This document shows positions 11,105-22,603 of a DNA stretch of 64,000 nucleotides, one piece after another. The translations under genes were made by a program, and so were the position numbers. A model generated the notes under the pieces. The model was not told where the DNA came from. It made no database searches and saw only the letters and a list, made by a program, of their open reading frames with translations. The DNA is taken from positions 13,101,989 to 13,165,988 of the forward strand of contig CM073537.1 of assembly GCA_037074615.1 (NCBI GenBank), given 5' to 3'. This stretch comes from Leucaena leucocephala (lineage: Eukaryota; Streptophyta; Magnoliopsida; Fabales; Fabaceae). Every line of letters starts with the position of its first letter. Within the stretch, counting starts at the first letter, position 1.

Positions 11105-14100
11105 TGAAACATCCTTAATCTCATGCTTACATATGCTCAAATTGGAGTATCTTAGAACATTGGAACACCATTTTACCTTAGAAACATGAATTTCCAAGAG
11201 TTAGGCTACCGGGTACTGTTCACTTGGTAATTTCAGTTTGCAGCATGAACTTTGAAAATTCATAGTTAAATATGAAATATCTTTCATTAAACTTTGAGGG
11301 AAACATATGAAAATGAGATTTCCTTGTCCAAATGAAATCAGTTTATTCGTTGAAAAACACTGTTCATTTGGTAAATCTTGAACTTCCAGATTCTGTGTCT
11401 CATTTTCAAAAATTCATTTCTCTTTGAATACTTATCCAAATGAGTCGTGTTACACATGGATTTAAATCTTCATATGTATACTTTAAGCTCATAAAATGTT
11501 GCGTAAAAATTCATTCATTTGCTATATGAAAACCGCGTATGAATCTCACTACCTCTCAGGGCTCATTTTATCTTGATCCAGATTTTAAATCCCGACTTTG
11601 AAAAATCATAACAATTCGAGTTCTTAACCAAATTAGGCGTTCTTAGTGTCCAATTAAATATATGGATCTTAGATATATTCATGCCAAATTTCATGTGAAA
11701 AGTCATCGGATAAGTCACTCAAACGATCGATGGAAATATTCTGCCTCGGTTGGTTCCAGTGAGTGCATACGTTTTTACATACCATACAATCTTCCCTAGG
11801 TTAAATACATGCCATCTAAGTCATATACACATTATTCATTCACAATTACCCTCTTCCTTGAGAAGTTCCAGAACCTAGAGCATGATTATATACATATGGA
11901 AGGAATGAGATTTCATGGAAATCTCAATAGCAAGTCATACAACTATAAGGTTATGCATGCTTGATGAAATGCCTAACATGTTATCATGCAATGGGAGCTA
12001 ATTCATGATCATACATAGGCAAACTCTAACATGCATATTGTCATGACATAGGTTGTAAGGAGTTGCACATATTCATAACTCATCATCATCATCATAATCA
12101 TCATCACATAACATATCAGGGTGAACCAAACTTCATGCATAACAAGCAAGCATATCAATCAAACAACATAAGTTTATAGTTAAGTATTCTTGCTACCTCT
12201 TAGGTATCTTTGTGAGTTCCTTCTTGGCTTGATCCTTCCTTCCCACAAATGTCAAAACCTAGGCATAACCAAACAATCACCAAGTTACAACTCAATTCAA
12301 ACCATTCTCAAGACTAGGGTTTCATTAAGTCCCTTTCTTTCTCTACTTTGTGACTTAGGTTTACATCCTTCCAAACTAAACTCTCATGGTTCATTCCCAC
12401 ATAATTTTTCATGTAAAATCCAAATATGCATTCAAAAATTCCAGAATCCAATTGCATCTTTCACTTCTGTACAGAACCGAAAAGTGACCTCTTGATTCCC
12501 AAAAATTCTTATTTTGATTCCAATGCCTCCAATACTTGTTTCCCTACCATAACCCCATACAATCTTCCATTTTAAACTCATTGGAAGCATCAAAACCATG
12601 AAATTCCAACATATGAACAGTGATTGCATACTATATAGAACTGAACATGATCTTGGATTCACAAATATACTTGAATTCCTAAGCCATTACCACTTGATTC
12701 TAGCTTGTTTGAACTTGTCTAAACTATCCATAACATAAAACTCATGTTCTTTTCACACATACACAGAAATTCCAGCAGCACCTCAACAAGATTTAAGCCT
12801 CAAAAACCACTTAAACTCAAGAGCAAATCTACTAGAACATAGTCTAGGATCAAGAGGAGTAATTACCTTGATGTTTCTTCCAAAGTGCTTGCTTCCTCTT
12901 GGCTTGAGTTTTGAATTTGCAAGAGTTTCCCTATGGTTCTCATGCATGCCGAAATGAAGCTAAAAGTGGGGGTATTTATAGACAATTTTGGATGGAAATG
13001 AAAGGTCAAGATCATTTTGGTTACTATTTGATCTTGTGGCTTAGATTTAATCTTAAAATTTCTTTTCTTTTTCATTTATGACATCACCTTGATGACATCA
13101 CTCAAGGGACAACTCATAGGACACCTATTCAGCATGTGGGAAAATTCTAGGGTTCAAGAAGCCTTTGGAAAATTTCTAGTCCAATTCGGTACCGGCCCGA
13201 TCCGATTCCTCGAAAACTGGACTGTTTTCTGAATCTAATTTTTCTGAGATTCCATAATATGTCTTCTGACCTTAAATTTAGTATATGGGTCCTTTATATC
13301 ATTAACATTTTTATACTGGGTCTAAACTCAATTACAGCTCCCCTGTGAAATGATCAAAATACCCTTGGTGCCCTTTCTTGCTCTATATTAACCCTAAGGG
13401 CAAAATCGTCATTTCACATCTTTTTGTACCTTGTCAGAGCATATACTGACTCTGACTAACCTCACCTGTATATGCCTTGGCATTTTGGCCTGTCCAAAAT
13501 GATCAAAATGCCCTCCATTCATCTATTTCTCCTTAAGACAACACAGGGGCATTTTCATAATTTCACACTTTTCTGGGGTTCTACTGGACACTGGCCCACC
13601 TATCAGTCCAAGTGTCTTATTGGGCCTTTAATGGCGCCATTTTTTGTCCTTTTAGGGTCTATTACCTTTCTAGCATGCTTCACGAGAAATCTCTCCCGAC
13701 GATATTCATCGGGTACTTTTGCCATTATACACCGTTTCTACAAACCTCCGGACACCGACTCCTTTTCTCAGATAGACTAGCATAATGCGTCAAGGCATCC
13801 CTTTGGTTCATAACAGGCATCTGACTGATGTCATTTGACCTCATTCAGTCTCAGTTTGAATACTCATAAATCTCCTAATCGGATCCCCGGATGTCACACA
13901 CTCCCATCTGAATTTACTAATTTGTGAATAACTTTTTCTACAGACCTCCTTTCAGTATTCTGTCAGTTCCTTGACATCCGCCTCATCAGGACGCATCATC
14001 CTGTAATTTTTCACGTATATCTGAGGTCTAGGATATCCGATAATAATTTTTATAACTTTTTTATTATCAGATAAATTTCGGCTATTTGGAGTCCTAAGAA

Positions 14101-14478
14101 AATTCCTGTATTAAGTTGGATTACCCAGCATCACTTTCTCTATCTACTGGTGAAATATAGGCCTGAAATGCTTTCGGGCAGTCCAAACCACTTCTGGCTT
14201 AACTTTCTTTAATTACAATTTGGCCCGGGGAACTTTTCTTCTTTGCACTTAGGTCCCTCAAATTTGGCTAAAATTACACTTAAAGACCCCATATTTTTGT
14301 CTACTTTTCCTTTTTAGCCTTAAACTTTTCATAATTACACTTAAGCCCTTACATTTTCTTTCTTTTGCAATTTAATCCCTTTCTTTACATAAATGGCCAC
14401 ATCTTTTCCTGAAAAATATCTCATATATTTCATTCAATCTGTACATACAAGTCAGTACAGAAAATTAGGGATATTACA
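11105..14478 (-). mobile_element. Solo long LTR (or very small LTR element), minus strand
   Basis: On the minus strand it starts TGTAATATCCCTAATTTTC at 14478 and ends GGATGTTTCA at 11105, giving TG...CA ends. It is flanked by identical ACAAG (11100-11104 and 14479-14483), a perfect 5-bp target duplication. At 3374 bp with no polyprotein and no clear primer site, a solo LTR of a long-LTR Ty3-gypsy family is the simplest reading. The edge at 14200-14390 has the run of 'ctta...ccct' phrases common in such LTRs. The scattered open frames within it are short and unsupported. Confidence 0.75.
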
Positions 14479-14483
14479 ACAAG

Positions 14484-14935
14484 TACTTGCTTTTCTCCCT
14501 TTCTCTCGACAAATAACCTTTCTCAATTTGTTCTTTCCCATCTTTCCTGTTCGAGTTCTCTTCTTTTATTACATGGGCTCAATCAGATTCCGTTTTACTC
14601 TGAGCACTATTATTACCCATATTCTCTTTCTTCTTTCTCAAACGTGATAGTGTGCCCTCGTTAACTTTGGTATGAAAATCATTGTTCTTTCTTTTAATTT
14701 CGGCAATGCTTTTCTATTTTCTCCTATGATGCAATAATCTAGCCCCTGAAGAATGATTTACTTCACCACGTTTTGGACTAGGAAAGGAATATTCCTCATC
14801 AGAGGATCCTTGGACTGTTGTCTCTTTGCGATTGGCTTTATATACAATTTCATCAATTGTATTATCTTCAAGTCCAGGAACTTGCCGAACTTTTTTCCTT
14901 CAAATGATTTCCTGATCTAATTAAAAGGAAAATAC
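14484..14935 (-). pseudogene. Unidentified decayed coding fragment captured in the inner hAT
   Basis: The minus strand from about 14925 down to 14484 reads as one frame broken by about three stop codons. It has the look of real protein rather than chance: charged and low in complexity, with VRQVPGLEDNTIDEIVYKAN near the start, then EEYSFPSPKRGE, then Lys/Arg-rich stretches. A nuclear, C-terminal tail would fit this composition, but I do not recognise the family. The LTR insertion at 14478 cuts it. It lies opposite in strand to the NRAMP exons beside it, so it probably comes from another gene or another capture event. Confidence 0.4.
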
Positions 14936-14962
14936 ACTTGTATGTTGCTTATTAAATTGCAG

Positions 14963-15403
14963 TTGAAACGGATCTTTAGTCAGGGGCACAATATAAATAT
15001 GAGGTATCTTTTGGCAGATTTTCTTTCAATTAAATTTAGTCCTTAAATAAGATGAACATCATAACTGGTATTTATAATAGAATGTTGAACTCATGTATCA
15101 TATGTCTATTTTTTTCCCAGTTACTTTAGATTATATCGGTGGCCTCTTGTACTGCTCTTATAATTCAATTAATGGCAGCCAATTTAGGAGTTATAACTGG
15201 TACTTGATTTGATAAAAACTTCGCCTTTAACCAAACAAATATATGATATCTTCATGTATGTTAATATGCTTTCTTTCTCTCTTATTTGATGCTTGTAGGA
15301 AAACATTTAGCAAAGCATTGTAGAACTGAGTATCCTCGATCAACAAACTTTGTCTTATGGGTTATTGCTGAAATTGCCATAGTGGCTTGTGACATTCCTA
15401 AAG
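14963..15403 (+). pseudogene. Captured NRAMP metal-transporter fragment (three exons with introns)
   Basis: Three exon-like blocks with proper splice borders and phases lie in order: 14963-15003 (acceptor TGCAG, donor GAG|GTATCT), 15121-15199 (CCCAG; ACTG|GTACTT) and 15299-15403 (TTGTAG; AAAG|GTAGTT). They join in frame as ETDL-stop-SGAQYKYE, LL-stop-IISVASCTALIIQ, MAANLGVIT and GKHLAKHCRTEYP through EIAIVACDIP. That is the region around the first transmembrane helices of plant NRAMP2/3/4-type divalent-metal transporters. Two glutamine/tryptophan codons have become TAG stops. The exon that should follow was not found in 15404-16094, so about 75 codons were captured. NRAMP proteins move Fe, Mn and Cd across tonoplast or endosomal membranes; this piece cannot. 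Confidence 0.85.
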
Positions 15404-16094
15404 GTAGTTTAATCTTTTACAACTGTTAAGAATGCTTTAAAAGAAACAATATTGATGTTTAGATCTGAGCTACCTATAGCAAACTTAAGTGGAGAACATC
15501 ATACAAATTTTGATTCTTGTGTTAGTTCTCTTACTATGGCTTAATGAGTTTAATGTTTCTTTCCATTGGGTCTTATTTGTTTCTGTGTAAACTGCTCTCC
15601 AGTACCACTTTCCCTTCACATTTTTGTTTTCTATCTAATTCTCAGTAAACAAACCTACTGTATAAGCTTCTACCATCTGATTATGTTAGTGCTTTAATTC
15701 TTACAGGCTCCTCTGTGGCTCAAGTTTTGTGAGAGTTTGCTTGGAAATTGTTTAAACGACAAGAAATATGAAATCCTTTGACACTTCTAGTCATTAGTTG
15801 ATAATCATAGGACGATTTTTTCCGTTTATTTTCTCATAATCTTGGGGACAAGCTATGGTGGTATTTTTACTTCTTGGTGCAACAGAACCACCGATTAAAA
15901 GAAGAAAGGGTTTAAGATTTCTATATTTCATACAAGAAAAGATTTGTATATTCACTAGACTTGTGATTTTTTTTCTAGTTTCAAAAGAAAACAGATGCGT
16001 TCTTTTACATATATCTTGTGAAAGAGATTGAATACTGTCTACTTAAATGACTGTCCATTTGTCTACTTTTTTTTAAATAAATTAAGAATTTGGA
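15404..16094 (+). other. Intron-like tail of the captured NRAMP segment
   Basis: The sequence follows directly from the third NRAMP donor site, is T-rich and has no open frame of note. A CTTACAG acceptor at about 15703-15709 is followed by GCTCCTCTGTGGCTCAAG, which does not continue the NRAMP protein convincingly. It seems to be genomic intron carried along with the exons. Confidence 0.4.
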
Positions 16095-16254
16095 AATTCC
16101 TGTTCTGTCCCAAACCCGTCCCGGTCCCAGTCGGGACTGGGACAAGCTTGGGAAGGGATGGGACACGGGACGCAAAATGCGTCCCGTGTACTGTTTTGGG
16201 AAGGGACACAAGACGGGGTTATCCCGGTCCCGACCCGTCCCGTGAACAACCCTA

Positions 16255-17842
16255 GTTGAAGTGGCGTATTGACAAAGTCTTTACTATTATAGTTGACAAT
16301 GCTTCTTCCAATGATAGTGCAGTTGCTTATTTGAAAAAGCGCTTAAGGAGTTGGAATGGTCTAATACTTATGGAAAGTTCTTGCAAATGCAGCGTGCTAC
16401 TCACATACTAAATCTAGTTATTTCTGAAGGATTAAAAGAAATGAACAAGTCCATTGAGCTCATTCACCATGTGATTAAATTTGTTAGATCTTCTCCAGGA
16501 AGACAAAGCAGATTTAAAGAGTTGGTTGAAAAAGAGAGAATTGATTCGAAGAGCTTATTATGTTTGGATTGTCCTACTAGGTGGAATTCGACATACCTTA
16601 TGTTGGATAGTGCAGTTAAGTTCATCAAAGTCTTCAATAGGAAGAGGAAGAAGATGCAGATTACAAGGATTATTTCAAGAAGCAAGTTAAACTTGATTCA
16701 AGGCAACATGATGATTGGGGTTGGGGTGTTGATGTTCATGATGATGATGCCATTAATACAGCTACTATCCCTACAATGCAACCTCCTACTGCATATGATT
16801 GGAGTATTGTGAAGGAGTTTCTTGTGTTTTTGAAGTTGTTCTACTCCATGACCCTAAAATTTTCTAGGTCAAATTATGTGACGACTAATGATTGTTTTCA
16901 ACATATAGTCACCATTCAATTAAACATTTCCACAAGTATAGATAGTTCCTATTCTCTGTTGGGTGACATGGCTAGAAGGATGCTAACCAAGTATGATAAG
17001 TACTGGGGGAATTTGGAGAAATTGAATCCACTTCTGGTTATAGCAGTGATACTAGACCCTCGATACAAGCTAACATATGTCAAAATTGCTTTTGAAACAA
17101 TTTTCCCTGATCTGATAAAGCGTGAAGCAAAGTTGAAGCAGATTATGGTTGTCTTGTATCGATTGCAGGATCAGTATGCAAGTAACTTCAATCTTTCAAG
17201 CAAGGAAGTATCTACATCTCAGTCTGAGCCATTATTAGAGCAAATCGATGCCAATGCTTGTGGGGGGAATATGCTAGTTCCAGATGTTAACCTCAGAATA
17301 TCATTATCTGTCATTGATCCCACTTTTAAGAAGTTTTTAGCCAATGCAAAGATTGTGACTAAAAGGGTTGAACAACTTTCAGAGGTGGATGAATATCTTC
17401 AAGCCGATTTACTTGATTATTCTGAATCAAAATTTGACCTTCTGGCATGGTGGAAAGTGCATTCTTCCAGGTATAAAGTTCTAAGTCTGATCGCCCGTAA
17501 TTTGTTGGCTACTCCAGTCTCTACAGTGTCTTCTGAATCAGCTTTTAGTACTGGAGGTCGAGTCATCAATGCTTTTAGGAGCTCCTTATCCTCAAGCATG
17601 GCCGAGGGACTCATATGTGCTCAAAATTGGCTACGTATGACTCCCTCTAAATTGCAGGAGTTTGATGTTGATAATTTTGAGCAATCAACAAGTCTTGTTG
17701 CAGGTAATTTCAATAGTATTTTCAACTTGTACTGTTTCATCTTTTTATTACATACTAATATACTTTTCAAATTTGTTTTGTAGAGGTAGAGGCAGCTTCG
17801 TCTACAACCATCACAAGTGAATCTGATGAAAATGATGCATGA
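16255..17842 (+). pseudogene. hAT transposase, C-terminal part with hATC dimerisation domain
   Basis: The frame resumes after the inner element with RIDKVFTIIVDNASSND (second catalytic aspartate region). A shift near 16355 leads to ATHILNLV and the conserved CPTRWNSTYLML at about 16570-16610. Another shift at about 16640-16780 leads into a long clean frame up to 17705. Its end is the hATC domain (about 17380-17640): WW, LLATPVSTVSSESAFSTGG, RSSL and NWL are all present. A phase-1 intron (17705 GTAATT to TTGTAG at 17783) joins to a short last exon, 17784-17842, ending DENDA and a TGA. The domain order and length fit an Ac/Tip100-like plant transposase. Without the frameshifts and inner insertion it would be a complete protein. 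Confidence 0.85.
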
Positions 17843-18905
17843 TCATAGTTCAATTGAAGAATGATTATATTTTGTGTGTATTGTGGACTGTGTGGTTATA
17901 AATTTGTATTTATGATTATGGTATTTTCTTTTGAGATTTTAGGATGAACAATCATATCATGTATGAACTGTTATTTTATTCTGATTGTTATTAGAACTTT
18001 AAATTAGTTTAAATAGAAAAAAAAATTCACCCTTCATAAACGGGCTGCCCATGCCCGTTTGAACCCAAACGGGTTCAGCCTAGCCCGTTTAATACGGGCT
18101 TAAACGGGCTAGGGCTAGCCCGTGCCCATTTAACATTTCACGGGCGGGTCACAGGCTGACCATCGGGCCAGCCAATCCCGCCCGTTGCACACTCCTAACA
18201 GCAGAGATGACCTGATTCTGATAGTAATCATGATTTAACATCTCTTAAAGCATGTTTAGATTAACTTATTTTATTAAGTTATTCTGTGCTATACAAAATA
18301 AATATGTTATATGATTTTTTTTATTGTTTAAAAAAAAGTAAATTTTTAAGGGCTTTTAGGGTATCAAACTTTTAATGCAACAGAGTAAAATGAAATGCAA
18401 AGTAATAGGATAAACTAAAAAAGATAATAACGTGGGTAAAAAATATATCCTTACTGTCCTGGAAGAGAAAGTAATAAAACAACAGTAAATAAAAGTAACA
18501 AATATATTATAGATATTACATATATCTATAATACCATAAATAAATGGGAGAAAGACAAGAAAAGCCCATATGAATTTAGAAAAGACAATTTGGGCATATA
18601 AATATCCAAAAGGACAGATTAGGCATGAGGCCCAATCTGTCCTTTGAAAATTTAAGTGAAAGTACCAAATTACCCTTGGACTAAATGAAGGAATTGTTGG
18701 CACAAATGGGAGATGGAGCTCGCAGGAAACGTCTTTGGTTGAGCTGAAGCTGGAAAGAAGGAAGTATAAGTAAAGTTTTGACACAAATCTTCTTCTTTTA
18801 CTCCTCCGATAATCACCATTATTTTGTTCATTTTGATGGTTAGCTTAAGAGAAATAGTTTTATAAATACTGTAGCTTCGACTAGTTTAAGAAAGCAGTAG
18901 GAGAA

Positions 18906-21680
18906 ATGGCGAAAAAATCCCAAGCAATACTTGAAGGCATAGAGAAGTCGATGCATTTATAGGGCAAGTATGGATATGGTTAGTGTAAATGAGGACGTTT
19001 TTGTATGCTGCAGTCTATTACATTTTATATTGGGGCATTTCTTTTCAACCCATTCAAGCTTGCTCATTGGCTTCCCCTGCCCTCACCCCACTCCACCCTA
19101 AAATTCTATAATTTGAGTGATTAACGTGGCTATGCTACATGGATTTTGATAAATGAGCGTCATAGTTCACGACTTATAAACTGAGTGGTTTGTTAGAGTT
19201 TTTATATTATATATATAGATATAAATTTCAGTTTAGATGTATGCTTTAGTAAAACCATGTTTTTCTGGCTAGCTATTGTGTAGCTTTAACATGATAGGTG
19301 TAAATTGTAGTTTTGATTCTCTTGTTCAAACTATAATTCTCCTTGCTCATGTAGGTTGTTCCTATTCCAACTTTCAAAGCAACACTGGTTGAAAAAATAT
19401 TCAACTTAGTAGCAGAAACGTTGGGATTTAAATTTGTATCTAAGAAATGTAAGTATTCATATTTCATTTCTTGTTCTGTCCACTTATTTTGAGCTGGATT
19501 TGGTAAGCTCTTTACCCTTTTCCCACCTTTACATTCTCATCTATTAGAATTATTGCCTTGCTTCGTGTCTTAGCTTACTGATGTTACTGTTTCTTTGACT
19601 TGAAAAATCATGAACTAAAATTCATCCTATCTATAAAATACAATACTTTTGTTCTTACTTATTTATTTTTTCTTCTGCTGTATTTTTATGTTATTCCTCA
19701 TTACTACTTTTTAGTTTATAGCAATTATGATGGAAGAAAATTTTAAAGACACAGTTTGATGAGAATTCAAGTTTGTTCTATGTTGAACTATAGGGAAGCA
19801 CAATATTGTTGCATCAGGTTAAAGATAATGAGAAATTTCCTATCCAATTTGGTCATGAGGTTTGCTTGTGGAAGAGATTTGCTGATATCTGTTTACTTTC
19901 TCCATAATTCTTATAGGAGATGTTGCATGCTTGACTCTCACAATAAGCTAATTTTGAACTTTTGCTTTTTATAATTTGTGTTTAGGTGACTTCATGATCA
20001 CATTGGTCATCGATCACTTACTTTGTATTGTTATTCCAGTCCTATGGTGATTTTTACTGTCATTAAACTGATTGATTTCTTGTAACTGGTGCCCCTCAAC
20101 TTGGTTAACATTTGATGTGCAACCTTCTGCTCACAGTATATACCCCTTATTCTTACTGTTTTAAGTATTAACTTAGAAGGGATTGGCCCATGGCGCTGAA
20201 GTCCATATCATAGCATTCTCTTTACATATAGTGGGTAATGAGCAATGTCACGGCTTTGTAACTTTTGCCATGATCTTTAGCCATGTTGAGTAGATTCCTT
20301 CAAGCATTCTCCTTACAAAATTTACACTTACAATGAACTAGAATTTGTATTTGTAATATACAACTTACCAATAGAGAATTTTGTTAGTTCATAGTCTTGT
20401 GGTACTTCAACTCCAATATTATTTTGGTCATTATTATCTAAAATAAAGTCTTAACTATTATTGTTACCTTTTATTGTAGCTTGCACTTTAATAGACTAAA
20501 ACGAAGCAAAAATGTTATAGCATGAAGTTTGTTAGGATTAGAAGATTCTCATTGTTGATATATTGCCTTAGAATAATGTCTTTTAGTGCCAAAGAGATAA
20601 AGCTATGTTCAATTTTATTACTTTGAACTAGGAATAAGGGATCATGGATTATTTTCTAGGAGATATCTCAGTAAACTTGGAGACAACATTTTACGTTGAA
20701 CATTCTATATATTAGGACAATATGTTTGGCATTTGATTCCAAATCTAGGTAAATGATAATCTTGGCTTTGTTGCTCATAATTGTCTCCTTTTATGCGAGC
20801 ACCCCTTTTGGCAATAATGTTCCCATTTATGCATCCCAGCTTGTCTCCAATTCTCCTATTCATTCTTCATCTCTTGGTAACTTTTAAAATACTCAATTTC
20901 TATATCAGACTAAAATTTGTTTCTTTCTTTCTTAAACCGGTTTTGTCATTGGTGTTTATGTTGCTTTTCTGGGCTTTAGGTTCCTGCTATATGGGACGTT
21001 CCATTTGTTTCCAGTTTCTTACAATGTTACATTCGTCGAGTCCTTTTAGCTAATCTTACAGGAATTTAATTCTTGAGCTATTATGCTTTCCTGGATGCGT
21101 TTATATTAAAAATTGTGGTTGCTGAGTGCATTTGTTTCTGAATTCTCAGCTTTTTAGTGCTCATATGCTTAAATGTCAAAGCCACCTAATACTGAAATAG
21201 GGGTTTATAGCAACGACTTATGTCACTAGATATCTTTAATTTTTTTGTAAATTAATTAAATATATGCTAGTTTCTATTAATACAGTTAAATTCAAGTGTT
21301 AAATACCTTGCTCCAGATAATACAGAGGATATTTTTTATTCAATAGCATTGTTTTGTGCCTTGATAATTTGATAGCTCTGTAATGAGAAGAATGATGGCT
21401 ATGTTAGGATACATAATCAACCAAATATTTACCTAATTTTTTCTTTCTTTCTCTATGAAAAGTTAAAAACCCATATTAATATATGTCATTTGATGACTTC
21501 TATAGAACTTTGTTGTTTTAATTACAATTAGCTCTCAAACTTTGTGATTTCTTACTCTTATAGGCACATCCAGATTCAATAACAGAATTGCTCTTACTCA
21601 GCTCCCTTACTTATAAGAGAGATAAAGACTTTCCTGTTATTTGGGCTAAGCTGATAACTCTGACAACAGCAATATGCTGA
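18906..21680 (+). pseudogene. Unidentified multi-exon gene remnant inside the MULE-like element
   Basis: Four segments look like exons. An ATG at 18906 in good context opens MAKKSQAILEGIEKSMHL, then hits a stop. 19355-19448 follows GTAG and reads VVPIPTFKATLVEKIFNLVA, ending at T|GTAAGT. 19755-19859 follows ACAG and reads FDENSSLFYVEL, a stop, then GSTILLHQVKDNEKF, ending at GAG|GTTTGC. 21564-21680 follows TTATAG and reads AHPDSITELLLLSSL on to a TGA. The splice sites are good but the phase between the second and third segments does not match and there are internal stops, so it is a decayed copy. I do not recognise the protein. DNA between the segments reads as T-rich intron. Confidence 0.35.
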
Positions 21681-21920
21681 AGGCTCATTGCTCAAAAAAT
21701 TCAGACAACCATATGGATCAAAGATGATAACCCCTCATGCCTCCAGCAAAATGCAGGATAAAAGCTTATAAGAGTATAAGCCAACACCTTTGTAATATTT
21801 TTTGACAAGGATTGTGGTATACAACTAATTCTTTTGGTATGTAATGTTTAGGGTATATGTTGCAAATGTATAGTGCCAGTAATATAGTATCTAGTATTAT
21901 TGACAAGAAAACATTAGGCG

Positions 21921-22603
21921 CACGTGGAATCTTAATCTTCGCTTGTCATTTGATTATATGTAATAAATTACTATCATGGGCAAGATATTTTTTGTAAATA
22001 CCATAAGTGGCTTATGTCATTGAATGAAATTGTGTATTATGACTATTTATGAGTTGCAATTTCAAAGTTACAAATGTCTGATGAGAAGTTGTAAATCTCA
22101 TTGTTGAAGTTGTAAATATCATTGTTGAAGTTGTAAATCTTGTTAGCAATAGGTTGTAATTTTGGTTGTAAATATTATTACAGGAGTTACAAATCCCATT
22201 AGATGAGTTGCAAATACCATTACAAGAGTTACAAATCTCATTAGCCATAGGTTATAATTTCAGTTGTAAATGTCATTACAGGAGCTGCAAATCCTATTAT
22301 AAGAGTTGCAAATATCATTAGACGAGTTGCAAATACTATTACAAGAGTTACAAATCTCGTTAGCCATAGGTTACAATTTTAGTTGTAAATGTCATTACAG
22401 GAGTTGTAAATCCCATTAGACGAGTTATAAATCCCATTGTTGAAGTTGCAAATCCATTACAGGCTCAAGTGGAATATTAATATATGTTTGTCATTTATTC
22501 ATATGTAATGTAATTGCTGTCATGCATAGGATGATTTTTTGTAAGTGGCCTAAGTTAAATAGTCAATGTCATCAATGAAATTGTGCAGTATGTTATGGCT
22601 ATA
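21921..22603 (+). repeat. Higher-order duplication around the first minisatellite block
   Basis: About 136 bases at 21921-22056 (CACGTGGAATCTTAATC onward, containing TGTCATTTGATTATATGTAAT) recur diverged at 22464-22603 (CTCAAGTGGAATATTAAT onward). The spacing is about 543 bases, and each copy runs straight into 21-bp repeats. The array therefore grew by duplication of a larger unit as well as by slippage of the 21-bp unit. Confidence 0.6.
22087..22459 (+). repeat. 21-bp minisatellite, first block
   Basis: The unit is close to AGTTGCAAATCCCATTAGACG, 21 bp, mixed with a short linker (TAGGTTATAATTTCAGTTG). This makes larger repeats of about 98 and 119 bases (98 plus one 21-bp unit). Copies differ at several positions each. 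Confidence 0.8.

Larger units (their letters stand above)
10566..16254. mobile_element. Inner non-autonomous hAT element carrying host gene pieces
   Basis: The left end TAGGGGTGTTC and the inverted right end TAGGGTTGTTC match at 10 of 11 bases. The flanks are the identical 8-bp GTTGAAGT (10558-10565 and 16255-16262), a perfect hAT target duplication. Subterminal DNA (10580-10740 and 16095-16245) repeats GGGACGGG and CCCGTCCC in both orientations, a different word from the outer element. There is no transposase. The interior carries a CT-rich 5'-UTR-like stretch (10780-11040), a 3.4-kb LTR insertion, a minus-strand decayed frame and three NRAMP exons on plus. Without the LTR it is about 2.3 kb. 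It was presumably moved by a related element's transposase. Confidence 0.9.
8594..18197 (+). mobile_element. hAT transposon (outer element, autonomous-type, disrupted)
   Basis: The left end TAGGCCTAAGCAAAG matches the inverted right end TAGGAGTGTGCAACG at most bases. The flanks are AAAGCAGA (8586-8593) and ACAGCAGA (18198-18205), a 7 of 8 match to an 8-bp target duplication. Both subterminal regions (8605-8765 and 18025-18185) are dense in GGGC, CCCG and GGGCGGG words in both orientations, as in many plant hAT elements. Between them lies a plus-strand hAT transposase with a BED finger and a hATC dimerisation domain. Without the 5.7-kb inner insertion at 10566-16254 the element would be about 3.9 kb, a normal autonomous size. 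Confidence 0.85.

Noticed and set aside
12190..13780. Frames of 70-102 codons inside the 3.4-kb LTR
   Set aside because: They are scattered on both strands without motifs. LTRs of this type are non-coding.
15700..15760. A fourth NRAMP exon after CTTACAG
   Set aside because: The following codons (APLWLKFCE) do not continue the expected transporter sequence, and a stop or shift follows soon.
18356..18784. Minus frame of 142 codons, rich in Phe/Ile/Leu
   Set aside because: It lies in the left inverted repeat of the MULE-like element, and the matching right repeat has no such frame.
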